Part shown: one piece after another, positions 9,190 to 17,807 of the stretch
Position numbering within the stretch: the stretch's first letter is position 1
How the letters are laid out: the number at the start of each line of letters is the position of its first letter
NCBI GenBank assembly: GCA_013285645.1
Contig: JABDHJ010000001.1
Location: 192,537 to 256,536 of the forward strand
Length of the DNA: 64,000 nucleotides
Direction of reading: 5' to 3'
DNA from: Verrucomicrobiota bacterium
GTDB lineage: Bacteria > Verrucomicrobiota > Verrucomicrobiia > Methylacidiphilales > UBA1321
Program-made: the position numbers and the translations under genes
Notes under the pieces: generated by a model
What the model saw: the letters and a program-made list of their open reading frames with translations, nothing else
Database searches by the model: none
Told to the model about the DNA's origin: nothing

Positions 9190-9783
9190 ATGAAAAAAGA
9201 AGCAGAAAAAAAACACGAACATCCGAAACATTCTCACGGCGAGGAAGCTCCGGCATCCCCTACCCCGGTTGAAATTGTCGAACCTACCGAGAGTGCCGCT
9301 CCCATCGATCCCCTCGAGGCCGCCCAAACGCAGATCGCGGAGTTGAAGGATCGCCTTCTCCGTGCCCAGGCCGAGTGGGACAACTCCCGCAAACGTATCC
9401 TTCGCGACAAGGAAGATGCCGTGCGTTACGCCGGGGAAGCGCTCCTCGAAAAACTGCTGCCCGTCATGGATAACTTTGAGATGGGCATGCAGGCTGCCAA
9501 GACCGCAACGGATACCAAGGCCATCGTCCAGGGATTTGAGATGGTCCAGTCCCAACTAGAAAAAGTCCTGCGCGAAGCCGGAGTCGAGGCCATTGACTCC
9601 GTCGGACACCCCTTCGATCCGCATCGGCACGAGGCTCTTGGTCATCATGAATCAGAAGAACACCCGGAAGGCCATGTGCTGATGCAGATGCGCAAAGGCT
9701 ACAAGCTCAAGGATCGCCTGTTGCGTCCAGCATCGGTTTTTGTCGCCAAACCCCCGGAAGGTAAGGCATCCTCCAAGCCCTAA
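9190..9783 (+). CDS. grpE: Nucleotide exchange factor GrpE
   Basis: A 197-residue co-chaperone that speeds ADP release from DnaK. The first 50 residues are a charged, Pro/Ala-rich arm. A long coiled coil follows (AAQTQIAELKDRLLRAQAEW), then the beta-rich head with VGHPFDPHRHEALGHHES and VLMQMRKGYKLKDRLLRPASV, which are diagnostic. It stands 18 bp after the phosphatase gene and 20 bp before dnaJ on the same strand. dnaK is not in the window. Confidence 0.95.
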   Translation: MKKEAEKKHEHPKHSHGEEAPASPTPVEIVEPTESAAPIDPLEAAQTQIAELKDRLLRAQAEWDNSRKRILRDKEDAVRYAGEALLEKLLPVMDNFEMGMQAAKTATDTKAIVQGFEMVQSQLEKVLREAGVEAIDSVGHPFDPHRHEALGHHESEEHPEGHVLMQMRKGYKLKDRLLRPASVFVAKPPEGKASSKP

Positions 9784-9803
9784 TTTCAGCTGCGAAAGAT
9801 TAA

Positions 9804-10970
9804 ATGGCGACAACCAAACGCGATTATTACCAAGTCCTCGGTGTGGAGCGAAATGCGACTCCCGACGAAATCAAAAAAGCCTACCGCAAAATGGCGGTAA
9901 AATTTCATCCGGACAAAAATCCGGGTGATAAAAGTGCCGAGGACAAGTTCAAGGAGCTCGGCGAGGCCTACGAGATTATCAGCAATCCGGACAAGCGCAG
10001 CGCCTACGACCGCTTCGGGCATCAGGCTTTCACCCAAGGCGGCGGCATGGGCGGTGGAGGCGGCGTGCACGATCCGTTTGAGGTGTTTCGTGAGGTCTTC
10101 GGTGGCGGCGGTCGCGGCGGTGGTGGTGGCGGCATCTTTGAAAGTATTTTTGGCGACGGCTTTGCGCAGGAAGGCGGAGAGCGCGGCGGACGCGGACGCG
10201 GTTCCGATTTGCGCTACGACATGCGCATTACCTTTCAAGAAGCGGCGCGCGGCGTGGAAAAGGAAATCGAAATTGCCAAGCTCCAGGCCTGCGATACCTG
10301 TCATGGTTCCGGAGCCGAGCCGGGCAGCAAGGTCACGACTTGTTCGACCTGCGGCGGCCAGGGACAAGTGGCTGTGGCGCGTGGTTTTTTCAATATCGCA
10401 CAGACCTGCCCTCGTTGCCGCGGCGCGGGCCAGACCATCGAGAAACCCTGCCACACTTGTCATGGCGACGGGCGGACGGAACAGACGTCCAAGATCAAGA
10501 TCAAGATTCCGGCTGGCGTCGAAGACGGCACCCGGCTTCGTTCATCCGGCCAGGGAGAAGGCGGCGCGCGAGGTGGCCCGGCGGGCGATCTTTACGTGGT
10601 CCTGCATGTCGAACCGCATGAGATTTTTCAGCGCGAAGGCACCGATCTCTTTTGCAGCGTGCCGATCAGTTTTGCACGCGCGGCACTTGGCGGCGAAGTC
10701 AAGGTCCCTACCCTAGATGGCAGCGCTGTGCTGAAGGTCCCGGCGGGCACGGCCACGGGCAAGGTCTTCCGCCTTCGCGGCAAAGGATTCCCCGAGGTGC
10801 ATGGGCGCGGCGTGGGGGATCTTCACGTGAAGCTTTACGTGGAGGTACCAACTAAGTTGAATCTCGACCAGAAGCACAAACTGCAAGCTTTTGCCGATAG
10901 CTGTGATGAAAATACGCATCCGGAGGAGGTCTCCTTCTTCCGCAAGGCCAAAGAATTCTTTAACAAATGA
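9804..10970 (+). CDS. dnaJ: Chaperone DnaJ (type I)
   Basis: A 388-residue J-protein that delivers substrates to DnaK and stimulates its ATPase. The J domain (about 5-70) has the HPD motif in [11 protein letters not shown]. Then comes a Gly-rich linker ([11 protein letters not shown]...), the zinc region with four CxxCxGxG repeats ([32 protein letters not shown]; about residues 155-230), and the C-terminal substrate domains. All features of a full type I DnaJ are present. The stop codon overlaps the rsmE start by four bases (ATGA). Confidence 0.97.
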   Translation: MATTKRDYYQVLGVERNATPDEIKKAYRKMAVKFHPDKNPGDKSAEDKFKELGEAYEIISNPDKRSAYDRFGHQAFTQGGGMGGGGGVHDPFEVFREVFGGGGRGGGGGGIFESIFGDGFAQEGGERGGRGRGSDLRYDMRITFQEAARGVEKEIEIAKLQACDTCHGSGAEPGSKVTTCSTCGGQGQVAVARGFFNIAQTCPRCRGAGQTIEKPCHTCHGDGRTEQTSKIKIKIPAGVEDGTRLRSSGQGEGGARGGPAGDLYVVLHVEPHEIFQREGTDLFCSVPISFARAALGGEVKVPTLDGSAVLKVPAGTATGKVFRLRGKGFPEVHGRGVGDLHVKLYVEVPTKLNLDQKHKLQAFADSCDENTHPEEVSFFRKAKEFFNK

Positions 10971-11698
10971 AACGCTACTACGCACCCTCGCTGGATCGCG
11001 GCATTCTCGATGCGGAACAATCCCACCATTGCGTACAGGTGATGCGCCAGGCAATTGGCGATCTCTTTGCGGTGTTCGACGGCCAAGGAGTCGAGGCCAA
11101 GGCGCGCATCACGGAGATTGGCAAGGACGAGGTGAAATTCACGGTCCTCGCCAAGGCCCCCTCACCTCGCGCGATCCATCCCGTCTGGCTGGCGCAGGCG
11201 CTGACCAAGCCGAAGTCGATGGACATGATTTTCCAGAAGGCGACCGAACTGGGCGTCTCGGAAGTGGCCCCGCTGCAATCGGACCACAGCATCGCGCAAG
11301 TCGATGACGAGAAGGCCGATGCCAAGGTCGAGAAATGGAAGAAACTCACCATCGAGGCGGCCAAGCAATGCGGCCAGAACTGGCTGCCGGTGGTTCATCC
11401 GCCCGTCGCTCCCAAAGATTTTATTACCGGCATTCCCAAGGGCGCGGTGAAACTGATCGCGTCGCTCCAGCATGAAGCCCGCCCCCTGAAGACAGCGTTG
11501 CGGGAACATCTCCATGGCCTCAAGCCCGGCGCACCGATCGTCGTCATGATTGGGCCCGAAGGCGACTTTACCCCGGCTGAAATCGGTCAGGCCCGTTCCG
11601 CTGGATTTGCCCCGGTGTCGCTCGGCAAAATCATTCTTCGCGCCGAGACCGCCGCCTTCTTCGCCCTAAGCGCCATTGCGTATGAGTTGATGGAATAG
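10967..11698 (+). CDS. rsmE: 16S rRNA m3U1498 methyltransferase
   Basis: A 243-residue SPOUT-class methyltransferase that modifies U1498 of 16S rRNA. Characteristic pieces are the [15 protein letters not shown] region near the N-terminus, [23 protein letters not shown], and the SAM-binding knot [16 protein letters not shown] with [12 protein letters not shown] at the C-terminus. The four-base ATGA overlap with dnaJ indicates coupled translation, and the dnaJ-rsmE order is common in bacteria. Confidence 0.95.
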   Translation: MKRYYAPSLDRGILDAEQSHHCVQVMRQAIGDLFAVFDGQGVEAKARITEIGKDEVKFTVLAKAPSPRAIHPVWLAQALTKPKSMDMIFQKATELGVSEVAPLQSDHSIAQVDDEKADAKVEKWKKLTIEAAKQCGQNWLPVVHPPVAPKDFITGIPKGAVKLIASLQHEARPLKTALREHLHGLKPGAPIVVMIGPEGDFTPAEIGQARSAGFAPVSLGKIILRAETAAFFALSAIAYELME

Positions 11699-11717
11699 GC
11701 GATACCTCTCATTTCCT

Positions 11718-12215
11718 ATGAACCCCATGGTGAGATTGTTGGCGATTATTTTCGCGACGACCATGGTTCTTTCCATCGCCTCAGCGGACGACAAACCCAA
11801 CGATCCCGCCAGTTCATGGGAGCAGCACCCCGAAGGTATTGCTTTGACCGTAACCCTGACCAGCATCGCGGAAAAGAGTCCACCCAAAAACTCCATCCAG
11901 ATTTACATCAAAAATACATCGGAAAGTGCCAAGACCCTATATGGCCATGGAACCGGGGAAGTTCGCATATTTTATACGGATGACCATAACGCGCAAATTC
12001 CCTTGCGCGCTTATAACGGTGATCTCTTAAGCCCTAAGGGAAATACCGTCCTACAAATGGGCGCAACACTGGGAAAGACCATTAGCTTAGCCCCAAGTGA
12101 ACTCGCATTGATCAAGACACATCCGGTTAAATGCGCTTTTGGCATTTATGATGAAACCTTGAAGAAGGGCTACATCATCGAGTCTTCGCCAAGAATTTTA
12201 GTAAACGAACCATGA
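11718..12215 (+). CDS. Small secreted protein of unknown function
   Basis: A 165-residue protein with an N-terminal signal peptide (VRLLAIIFATTMVLSIASA) and a mature part rich in beta strands. It shows no motif that I recognise. Segments such as IQIYIKNTSESAKTLYGHGTG suggest an immunoglobulin-like sandwich, but that is a guess. It starts 19 bp after rsmE and its stop overlaps the next gene by four bases (ATGA). It is therefore likely co-transcribed and coupled with the ModA-like protein, which may point to a shared periplasmic job. Confidence 0.7.
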   Translation: MNPMVRLLAIIFATTMVLSIASADDKPNDPASSWEQHPEGIALTVTLTSIAEKSPPKNSIQIYIKNTSESAKTLYGHGTGEVRIFYTDDHNAQIPLRAYNGDLLSPKGNTVLQMGATLGKTISLAPSELALIKTHPVKCAFGIYDETLKKGYIIESSPRILVNEP

Positions 12216-13129
12216 AACTATTTTTTCTTTCCCTTGCTCTCCTGGCATTCGGCCTGACGCCCTCGTCTGCGCAAACCGCCATACCCGCACGTCCCGCCGA
12301 TCCCACTCAGGCGATGCCCGCACAACCGGTCGTTCCGATGCCGGTTCCGGCCACGCTTGCTCGTCCTTCATCTGCCCCTTCCGCCGTCGCTCCAGCCCAA
12401 GCGGACACTGCCGCACCTTCAGCTCCCGTCGCTCTTTCCATCATGGCGGACAGCAGCTTAAAGGCAGTCTTGCAGGAACTCGCGCAAAGTTGGGCCGATA
12501 CCCTCGATAACGGTCCGCAGGTGCCGCTCACCCTGACAAATGCCGGGACCATGTATGCCAAAATCCAAAGCGGCTCCGATTGGGACCTGATCATTAGCGC
12601 CGATGTGCAGGACGTGAAGGAGATGACCGGCAAGGGGCTACTTCTCGCCGACGGCCAGCGATCGCTCGCCCGCAATTCCTTGGTCGTCTATGGACGCAAG
12701 GCCCTGATCAAAGACGACGACCTCGATTGGTTCGACCTGATCGGATCGGAATGGAAAAAAGTGGCGCTGGGCGATCCTAATTTAGTGGCATCGGGACGCG
12801 TAGCGCAACGCGCCCTGCAGAAACACAACCTGATCAACGACGACACAAAGAATCTCTTTATTTACGCCCCGACCGAGGCGCGCGCACTGGCCGTCGTTGA
12901 GCAGGAAAAAGCTGATGCTGTGTTCGCCTACAAAACGGATTTGATGGGCGTGAAATTGCCCGGCTTCGAGCCTATCGCGATCAAATCAGAAGATGCACCG
13001 CCGATTTTCTACACCGCCGCCGTCTGTCACGGAGCAAAAAATCAGGCGCAAGCGCAGGCCTTCATCCTCTATTGCGGCGGCGATGCCGCGCGCGCCATCT
13101 GGGCCAAATACGGCTTCGAGACGAATTGA
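12212..13129 (+). CDS. ModA-like periplasmic substrate-binding protein
   Basis: A 305-residue exported protein. A signal peptide (residues 1-21) is followed by a Pro/Ala-rich linker of about 55 residues. The binding domain begins near residue 75 with PVALSIMADSSLKAVLQELA. Later segments (SGSDWDLIISADVQDVKEM, LVASGRVAQRALQKH, EQEKADAVFAYKTD) follow the layout of molybdate-binding ModA proteins. The ligand would be molybdate, tungstate or a related oxyanion. No ModB or ModC transporter genes adjoin it, and the long linker is unusual, so it may serve another transporter or act as a sensor. The gene is coupled to the small secreted protein upstream. Confidence 0.75.
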   Translation: MKLFFLSLALLAFGLTPSSAQTAIPARPADPTQAMPAQPVVPMPVPATLARPSSAPSAVAPAQADTAAPSAPVALSIMADSSLKAVLQELAQSWADTLDNGPQVPLTLTNAGTMYAKIQSGSDWDLIISADVQDVKEMTGKGLLLADGQRSLARNSLVVYGRKALIKDDDLDWFDLIGSEWKKVALGDPNLVASGRVAQRALQKHNLINDDTKNLFIYAPTEARALAVVEQEKADAVFAYKTDLMGVKLPGFEPIAIKSEDAPPIFYTAAVCHGAKNQAQAQAFILYCGGDAARAIWAKYGFETN

Positions 13130-13142
13130 ACCATCTCGACGT

Positions 13143-14285
13143 TTACGGCGCCTCGTAAACGCACTTGCCGCGATGATAAGTCGCCAGCAGATAGGGCGTT
13201 TTTTCGGGCGAGAGCAAGCAGAAGTCAGCGGAGTTACCTTCCGTTAATCCGTGATGGAGATTGAAAAGCGACGCGGGCCGGGTCGAAAAAGCTTTCCATG
13301 CGTCCTCAAGATATAGGCCCGCCATTCGCTCGGCCAGGAAGACGCCTTGAAACGGCGTGAGCGTGGAACCAGCCAGTCGTCCGGAGCCGGGCAGGCGCGC
13401 TGAACCGTCCGCCCCCATTTCGACTTTGATCTCGCCCAGAGTATAGGTGCCGTTTGGCTCCGCCGCCGCGCCCGCCATGGCGTCCGTGGTCAAAAGAAGT
13501 CTGGATGGATTCACCTGATTGAGAAGACGCGCCAGGACACTAAAGGCGTGCGTCGGTAAATGCAGTCCATCGGGAATCAATGACGCATAAAGACCGGACT
13601 GAGCCAGCGCATGGAGAATGACGTTCTCAAATTTTGGGCCCGTGGCCGGGGCGGCGTTGCCGAGATGAGTCCAGCCAGCCGCGCCCGCCTCAACAGCGGA
13701 ACGCAAGGTTTCTCCCATTGCTGCCGAGTGCCCGAGGAAGATTTTTATGTCTTGGTCCACCGCCGCGTGAATGACGCGAAGGCTCGCATCAAGATCGACC
13801 TCCGGCGCCATCGTGATGAGCTTCACCAGGGAACCGGCAATTGCCAGCCACTCATCGAGCAGTTTCACTTCCGGTTTTTGCATCCACTCCGCCCGATGCG
13901 CGCCGCGATAACCGGGATCAGGATTGAGCCATGGCCCCTCCATGTGAAAGCCAAGACAGTTGCGCGAATCGCGATGAATTTGCGCCGACAACTTCGTCAG
14001 CAATTGGCGATAGCCTTCCTCCTGATTGGTAATCAACGCGATGAGAAAGCCGGTGCATCCGTGAGCATAAAGCTGCTGCGTTGCATGATGCCAGGCATCC
14101 TCCGATTCGAGCGGTTGGTTAAAATCGATACCGGCAAAGCCATTGATCTGGATGTCGATCAGCCCCGGGGCGACCCAGGGCAAATCGAGTGTATCGCCCT
14201 TGAGCGTCGTGATCTTTTTGAAAACAGGGCCTTCGATTTGCACTTCGCAAATCGCACCGGAAAGCGTACGCGCGGTGATTTTCAT
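13143..14285 (-). CDS. nagA: N-acetylglucosamine-6-phosphate deacetylase
   Basis: A 380-residue amidohydrolase that removes the acetyl group from GlcNAc-6-phosphate, feeding amino sugars into glycolysis or wall recycling. Metal and substrate motifs are visible: PGLIDIQINGFAGIDFN near the start, GFHMEGPWLNPDPGYRGAH (Glu metal ligand), FLGHSAAMGET (His), and LTTDAMAGAAAE (catalytic Asp). It overlaps the upstream MFS transporter gene by four bases, so the two are coupled. The transporter may bring in GlcNAc or a related sugar. No nagB is in the window. Confidence 0.88.
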   Translation of the reverse strand: MKITARTLSGAICEVQIEGPVFKKITTLKGDTLDLPWVAPGLIDIQINGFAGIDFNQPLESEDAWHHATQQLYAHGCTGFLIALITNQEEGYRQLLTKLSAQIHRDSRNCLGFHMEGPWLNPDPGYRGAHRAEWMQKPEVKLLDEWLAIAGSLVKLITMAPEVDLDASLRVIHAAVDQDIKIFLGHSAAMGETLRSAVEAGAAGWTHLGNAAPATGPKFENVILHALAQSGLYASLIPDGLHLPTHAFSVLARLLNQVNPSRLLLTTDAMAGAAAEPNGTYTLGEIKVEMGADGSARLPGSGRLAGSTLTPFQGVFLAERMAGLYLEDAWKAFSTRPASLFNLHHGLTEGNSADFCLLSPEKTPYLLATYHRGKCVYEAP

Positions 14286-15544
14286 GCTTTCACCTTCAAA
14301 GGTTCACGCATGAAGTGGATGAGCAATCCCCACAGTACCGCGCCCACCACCAACATCGCCGGGAGAATCAATACGCCCTTCTGCAAACTGCCGGTGAAAT
14401 CGGAGACATTGCCGACAATCGCGGGTGAACGCCAATCGCCAAAGAGATGAATGATAAATGTGCAGAGAGCCATGGCATTCGCGCGCAAGTGGACGGGAAC
14501 AATTTCAAACATTTGCGTGCAAATGGGCCCTGTCGGAAGAAAAAGAAAAAACATGCTGACGCCAAGTCCAATGAGCGAGAATGTGGAGTTGCCAACCGTC
14601 AATGCCAGGAAGCAAATGGGCGCGGCGATGATCATGGAGAGGGCCATCACCCACGCATAGCCCGTGGGCGTCCGCTTGCGAAGTTTGGTGGCGAGCAATC
14701 CGCCCAAAAGAGTGGCGACTAGACCGGTACCTGCCAGCATTTCCCCGAAAATAGTGGACGAATAACCCAAAGGCAATTGGTGAATGCGGTTCAGAAAGGC
14801 CGGGCCCCATATCCCAAAAGCTCCAAGGGCAAACGTCTGCGCCGCATAGCCCCAGACCAGAAGATTATAACGCCGGTTAAGCAGCAGGCCGAATATCTCC
14901 GACCAGGCCGCCTTCGGTTGTTCGGCGACCACGCCCTGGATACCGTCCGCTTCACCCCGGGGCGGCTCCCGGAGTAAAAGCAAGCTTAGCGCCAGCAAGA
15001 CCCCGGGAAATCCCGCGTACATAAATGCATGCCGCCAATCGCCTTGTTGCGCAAACCAACCTCCGATGGTGAATCCGATGGCCGAGCCAAACGGAATTGC
15101 CACGTAAAAAAGCGTAAGCGCCGTGTTGCGGCGCGTCGCGGCAAAGAGGTCGGAAATCCAACTCGGCCCCATCGTGACAAAGCAGGCCTCCCCTACCCCA
15201 ACGAAAATTCGAATGATAAAAAGATGCGTGAAACCATGCACAAAACCGCTGCCCGCCGTGGCCAGGCTCCAAACCATCACGCCGCCGAGCATGAGATATT
15301 TTCTCGGGTAACGGTCGCCCAGGTAGCCGAAAACGGGCGCGGAAAGAAAGTAGCCCAGCATGAACGCCGAAGCGACCGATCCGGCGGCGCCGTCATCCAA
15401 TCGCAACTCCTTCTGCATGGGCGTCAACACCGCCGACATCACGTACCGGTCGAGGTAATTGAGCATGTTCAACCCTGAGAGAATCGCCAGGGTGCTCCAG
15501 GCCGCAACGGCACTGGTCATCGGGATCGGTGACGGGGAACGCAT
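14282..15544 (-). CDS. MFS transporter (spinster-like)
   Basis: A 420-residue inner-membrane protein with about 12 membrane helices. The N-terminal half holds LNYLDRYVMSAVLTPMQKEL and the MFS signature GYLGDRYPRKYLM between helices 2 and 3. The NYLDR opening is typical of the spinster-like and related sugar-acid transporter groups. Because nagA is translationally coupled downstream, an amino sugar or a derivative is the likely substrate, but specificity cannot be read from the sequence. The start at 15544 gives a short soluble N-terminus before helix 1. A promoter is expected in the 119-bp gap shared with the divergent exbB-like gene. Confidence 0.85.
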   Translation of the reverse strand: MRSPSPIPMTSAVAAWSTLAILSGLNMLNYLDRYVMSAVLTPMQKELRLDDGAAGSVASAFMLGYFLSAPVFGYLGDRYPRKYLMLGGVMVWSLATAGSGFVHGFTHLFIIRIFVGVGEACFVTMGPSWISDLFAATRRNTALTLFYVAIPFGSAIGFTIGGWFAQQGDWRHAFMYAGFPGVLLALSLLLLREPPRGEADGIQGVVAEQPKAAWSEIFGLLLNRRYNLLVWGYAAQTFALGAFGIWGPAFLNRIHQLPLGYSSTIFGEMLAGTGLVATLLGGLLATKLRKRTPTGYAWVMALSMIIAAPICFLALTVGNSTFSLIGLGVSMFFLFLPTGPICTQMFEIVPVHLRANAMALCTFIIHLFGDWRSPAIVGNVSDFTGSLQKGVLILPAMLVVGAVLWGLLIHFMREPLKVKA

Positions 15545-15663
15545 GAGACGAGGAGTGTGAAGCAGAGTGGATGACCACGCAAGAATCAGCTGGAAACGAG
15601 GTTGCGATAAGTTAACGCGAAAAAGAGTCGCTTCCGCCGCGACCTGCGCTATTTTCGTGGCCT

Positions 15664-16305
15664 ATGTTAGGTTCATGGACTGAAGCTTTTATCTTTTCTT
15701 GGTACGTAATGATCCCCTTGGTGATCTGCAGTATCATCTCACTCGCCATCATTCTTGAGCGCATGATTTCATTGCGAATATCTCATGTCATCAAGCCGTC
15801 ACTCGCCAAGGCGATCCACGATCTACACTACGGCGGGAAGACTACCCTGGTTGAGCAACTCTCCGCGGATGAAGACACCGCCCTATCCCGCCTCGTCCGC
15901 GCCAGCTTGATGTACACCAGTTGGCCCAAGGACGAAAATTCCGATGCCGTTCAGGCCTATGCCCGCCGCGAAGTCATCCGGCTGGAACGAGGAATGGCCT
16001 TCCTTGAGGTTGTCACCGGCCTCGGTCCACTCCTCGGCCTCATGGGCACAATCCTCGGCCTGATCCGCATCTTCGGCTCGGCTGGCCATGCCTCTGATCT
16101 CTCCGCCCAGAGTGCCGAAATCGCGGGTGGTATCGCCGAGGCAATGTATTGCACCGTCGCAGGCCTCATCGTGGCCATTCCGGCCTTGATCGCCTCGACC
16201 TTGTTCGCCCGCCACATTGAGGCGCTCACCATCGATCTCGAAACGCTCTGCTCGGAACTTCTGGGCAAGCTCTACACCCAGGCTGAGGCCTCCGACACGG
16301 TTTAA
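15664..16305 (+). CDS. MotA/TolQ/ExbB proton channel family protein
   Basis: A 213-residue inner-membrane protein with three hydrophobic segments: one near the N-terminus (WYVMIPLVICSIISLAIIL), then LEVVTGLGPLLGLMGTILGLIRIF and CTVAGLIVAIPALIASTLF. The 'GLGPLLGLMGTILG' stretch is the hallmark of ExbB/TolQ subunits. Paired with the ExbD-like gene six bases downstream, it would form a proton-driven motor energising outer-membrane uptake or envelope maintenance. No tonB is adjacent, so ExbB and TolQ roles cannot be separated. Confidence 0.9.
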   Translation: MLGSWTEAFIFSWYVMIPLVICSIISLAIILERMISLRISHVIKPSLAKAIHDLHYGGKTTLVEQLSADEDTALSRLVRASLMYTSWPKDENSDAVQAYARREVIRLERGMAFLEVVTGLGPLLGLMGTILGLIRIFGSAGHASDLSAQSAEIAGGIAEAMYCTVAGLIVAIPALIASTLFARHIEALTIDLETLCSELLGKLYTQAEASDTV

Positions 16306-16311
16306 CGCGCC

Positions 16312-16740
16312 ATGCAATTCACCCGGAAGCGGCGGCGTCCGCCGATGATCAACATCATTCCGTTGATCGACGTTCTCGTCGTCCTGCTCATCTTTTACAT
16401 CGCCACGACTGTCTTCAAGACGGCCCAGCCTATCGTCAAGATCACGGTGCCCGAGTCAACCCAGGCCAAGACGACGCCGGACACGCCCCCCACCATCATC
16501 TTCGTTGATGCCGAGAGCAAAATTTACTTGGGCGACGAACCGGTCGAGGCAGATAAGCTGGGCGAATTGCTCAAGAGTAAAATCGCCGCCGACCCTGGCT
16601 TCAAGGTAGCCATGAAAGCCGATACCAAGGCGCCTTTCGGCGTGATTACCAAGGTGCTCGATGCCGCTCATTTCGCCGGGATCACAAACCTGGATACCTT
16701 CATGGATGCGACCAAAGCCGCTGGAGCTTCGGGACCATGA
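16312..16740 (+). CDS. ExbD/TolR-family biopolymer transport protein
   Basis: A 142-residue protein with a basic N-terminus (RKRRRPPM), one membrane helix that contains the essential Asp (INIIPLIDVLVVLLIFYIATT, Asp at about residue 20), and a periplasmic domain with the usual YLGDEPV and VAMKADTKAPFGVITKVLDAA segments. It forms the motor with the preceding ExbB-like protein. Its TGA overlaps the def start by four bases. Confidence 0.92.
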   Translation: MQFTRKRRRPPMINIIPLIDVLVVLLIFYIATTVFKTAQPIVKITVPESTQAKTTPDTPPTIIFVDAESKIYLGDEPVEADKLGELLKSKIAADPGFKVAMKADTKAPFGVITKVLDAAHFAGITNLDTFMDATKAAGASGP

Positions 16741-17312
16741 TTCGGGAAATCGTTCACTACGACGCACCCGTTTTGCGGGCCAAGGGCAAGGAAGTCGATC
16801 CCACCGCCCCGGCCATCCAAGCCTTGATTGACGATCTTTTCGACACGATGCGTCACGCGCGTGGCGTCGGTCTGGCTGCCCAGCAAATCGGCGAGGCCGT
16901 GCAGGTCGCGGTCATCGATATCTCAGGCGTCAAGGAACGCCCCAGCAAGATGTGGATCAAGGGTGAACCGGTCAACCCGGAAGACTACATGCCGATGATC
17001 CTGATCAACCCGGTGCTCAAACCGACCAAGACCAAGGTCACCAGCCATGAAGGTTGCCTCAGTTTTCCCGGCCTGACGCTCGATATTCCCCGCGCCCAAC
17101 GAGTCAGCGTGAAGACGCGGACACCGGACGGGGGTATTTTTGAGTTCGATGCCGGCGGTTTGCTCGGTCGGGCCGTTCTGCATGAAGTGGATCATCTTCA
17201 TGGACGCCTTTACATCGATCACATCAGCGCGGCGGACCGGCGCGCCATCAAGGAGGACCTTGAGTATATCAAGCGCGGCGAGCCGATTCCGGAGCGCGAG
17301 GAAGAAGAATAA
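16737..17312 (+). CDS. def: Peptide deformylase
   Basis: A 191-residue metalloenzyme that removes the formyl group from nascent proteins. All three family motifs are present: GVGLAAQQIGE (motif 1), EGCLSFPG with the metal-binding Cys (motif 2) and HEVDHLHG with the two metal-binding His and the catalytic Glu (motif 3). An insertion between motifs 1 and 2 (SGVKERPSKMWIKGEPVNPEDY) makes it slightly longer than the E. coli enzyme. It is coupled to exbD by an ATGA overlap. Confidence 0.95.
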   Translation: MIREIVHYDAPVLRAKGKEVDPTAPAIQALIDDLFDTMRHARGVGLAAQQIGEAVQVAVIDISGVKERPSKMWIKGEPVNPEDYMPMILINPVLKPTKTKVTSHEGCLSFPGLTLDIPRAQRVSVKTRTPDGGIFEFDAGGLLGRAVLHEVDHLHGRLYIDHISAADRRAIKEDLEYIKRGEPIPEREEEE

Positions 17313-17369
17313 ATCCCCTTCGGCGCAATCCTCTGGTAAGACATCCTAAAGTCTTTGCCAGCGCTACCG

Positions 17370-17783
17370 ATGAATAAAAGTATGGGATCCGTCGACAGTA
17401 AGAATTATCAGCTTCGCGTTCGCGTCACCGCCGAGGAACACGACTTCTTGAAAAAACTGAGCGCCGAGCGCAAGGCCGGAGAAACGGTCTCCGACCTCGT
17501 GCGGGAAGCCATCTCTCTTTTGGCGAAGACCGGATCGAGCGGTAAAGCCTCCACGCTCACCCCTGCCGTCCAAGCCAGGGTCGAACGTCTTGCCGTTCTG
17601 CTCAAGCGCGAACCGCAACAAGTGGAAGATGCCTGCATCGAAGGCATCCTCGATCTGATCGAACGCAAATGTGAAGTGCCCCTCATCGTGATGGAAACGC
17701 AGCTTCACTTGAAATACCGGAGCAAAGATAGCAAGGAGGAGTTCCCGTGGAACCCTGCCGCTCCTTCCGATCCGCCAGCTTAA
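17370..17783 (+). CDS. Small RHH-like protein of unknown function
   Basis: The track places the start at a TTG at 17355. I prefer the ATG at 17370, which gives 137 residues. The N-terminal part YQLRVRVTAEEHDFLKKLSAE then GETVSDLVREAISLLA has the beta-helix-helix layout of ribbon-helix-helix DNA-binding proteins. The remaining 80 residues hold a helical region (VQARVERLAVLLKREPQQVEDACIEGILDLIE) that looks like a second similar unit. A DNA-binding role is an inference from this pattern. It follows def by 57 bp and is convergent with gltX. Confidence 0.65.
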   Translation: MNKSMGSVDSKNYQLRVRVTAEEHDFLKKLSAERKAGETVSDLVREAISLLAKTGSSGKASTLTPAVQARVERLAVLLKREPQQVEDACIEGILDLIERKCEVPLIVMETQLHLKYRSKDSKEEFPWNPAAPSDPPA

Positions 17784-17807
17784 CCTTGGGAATGAGGGAG
17801 TTCTCCT

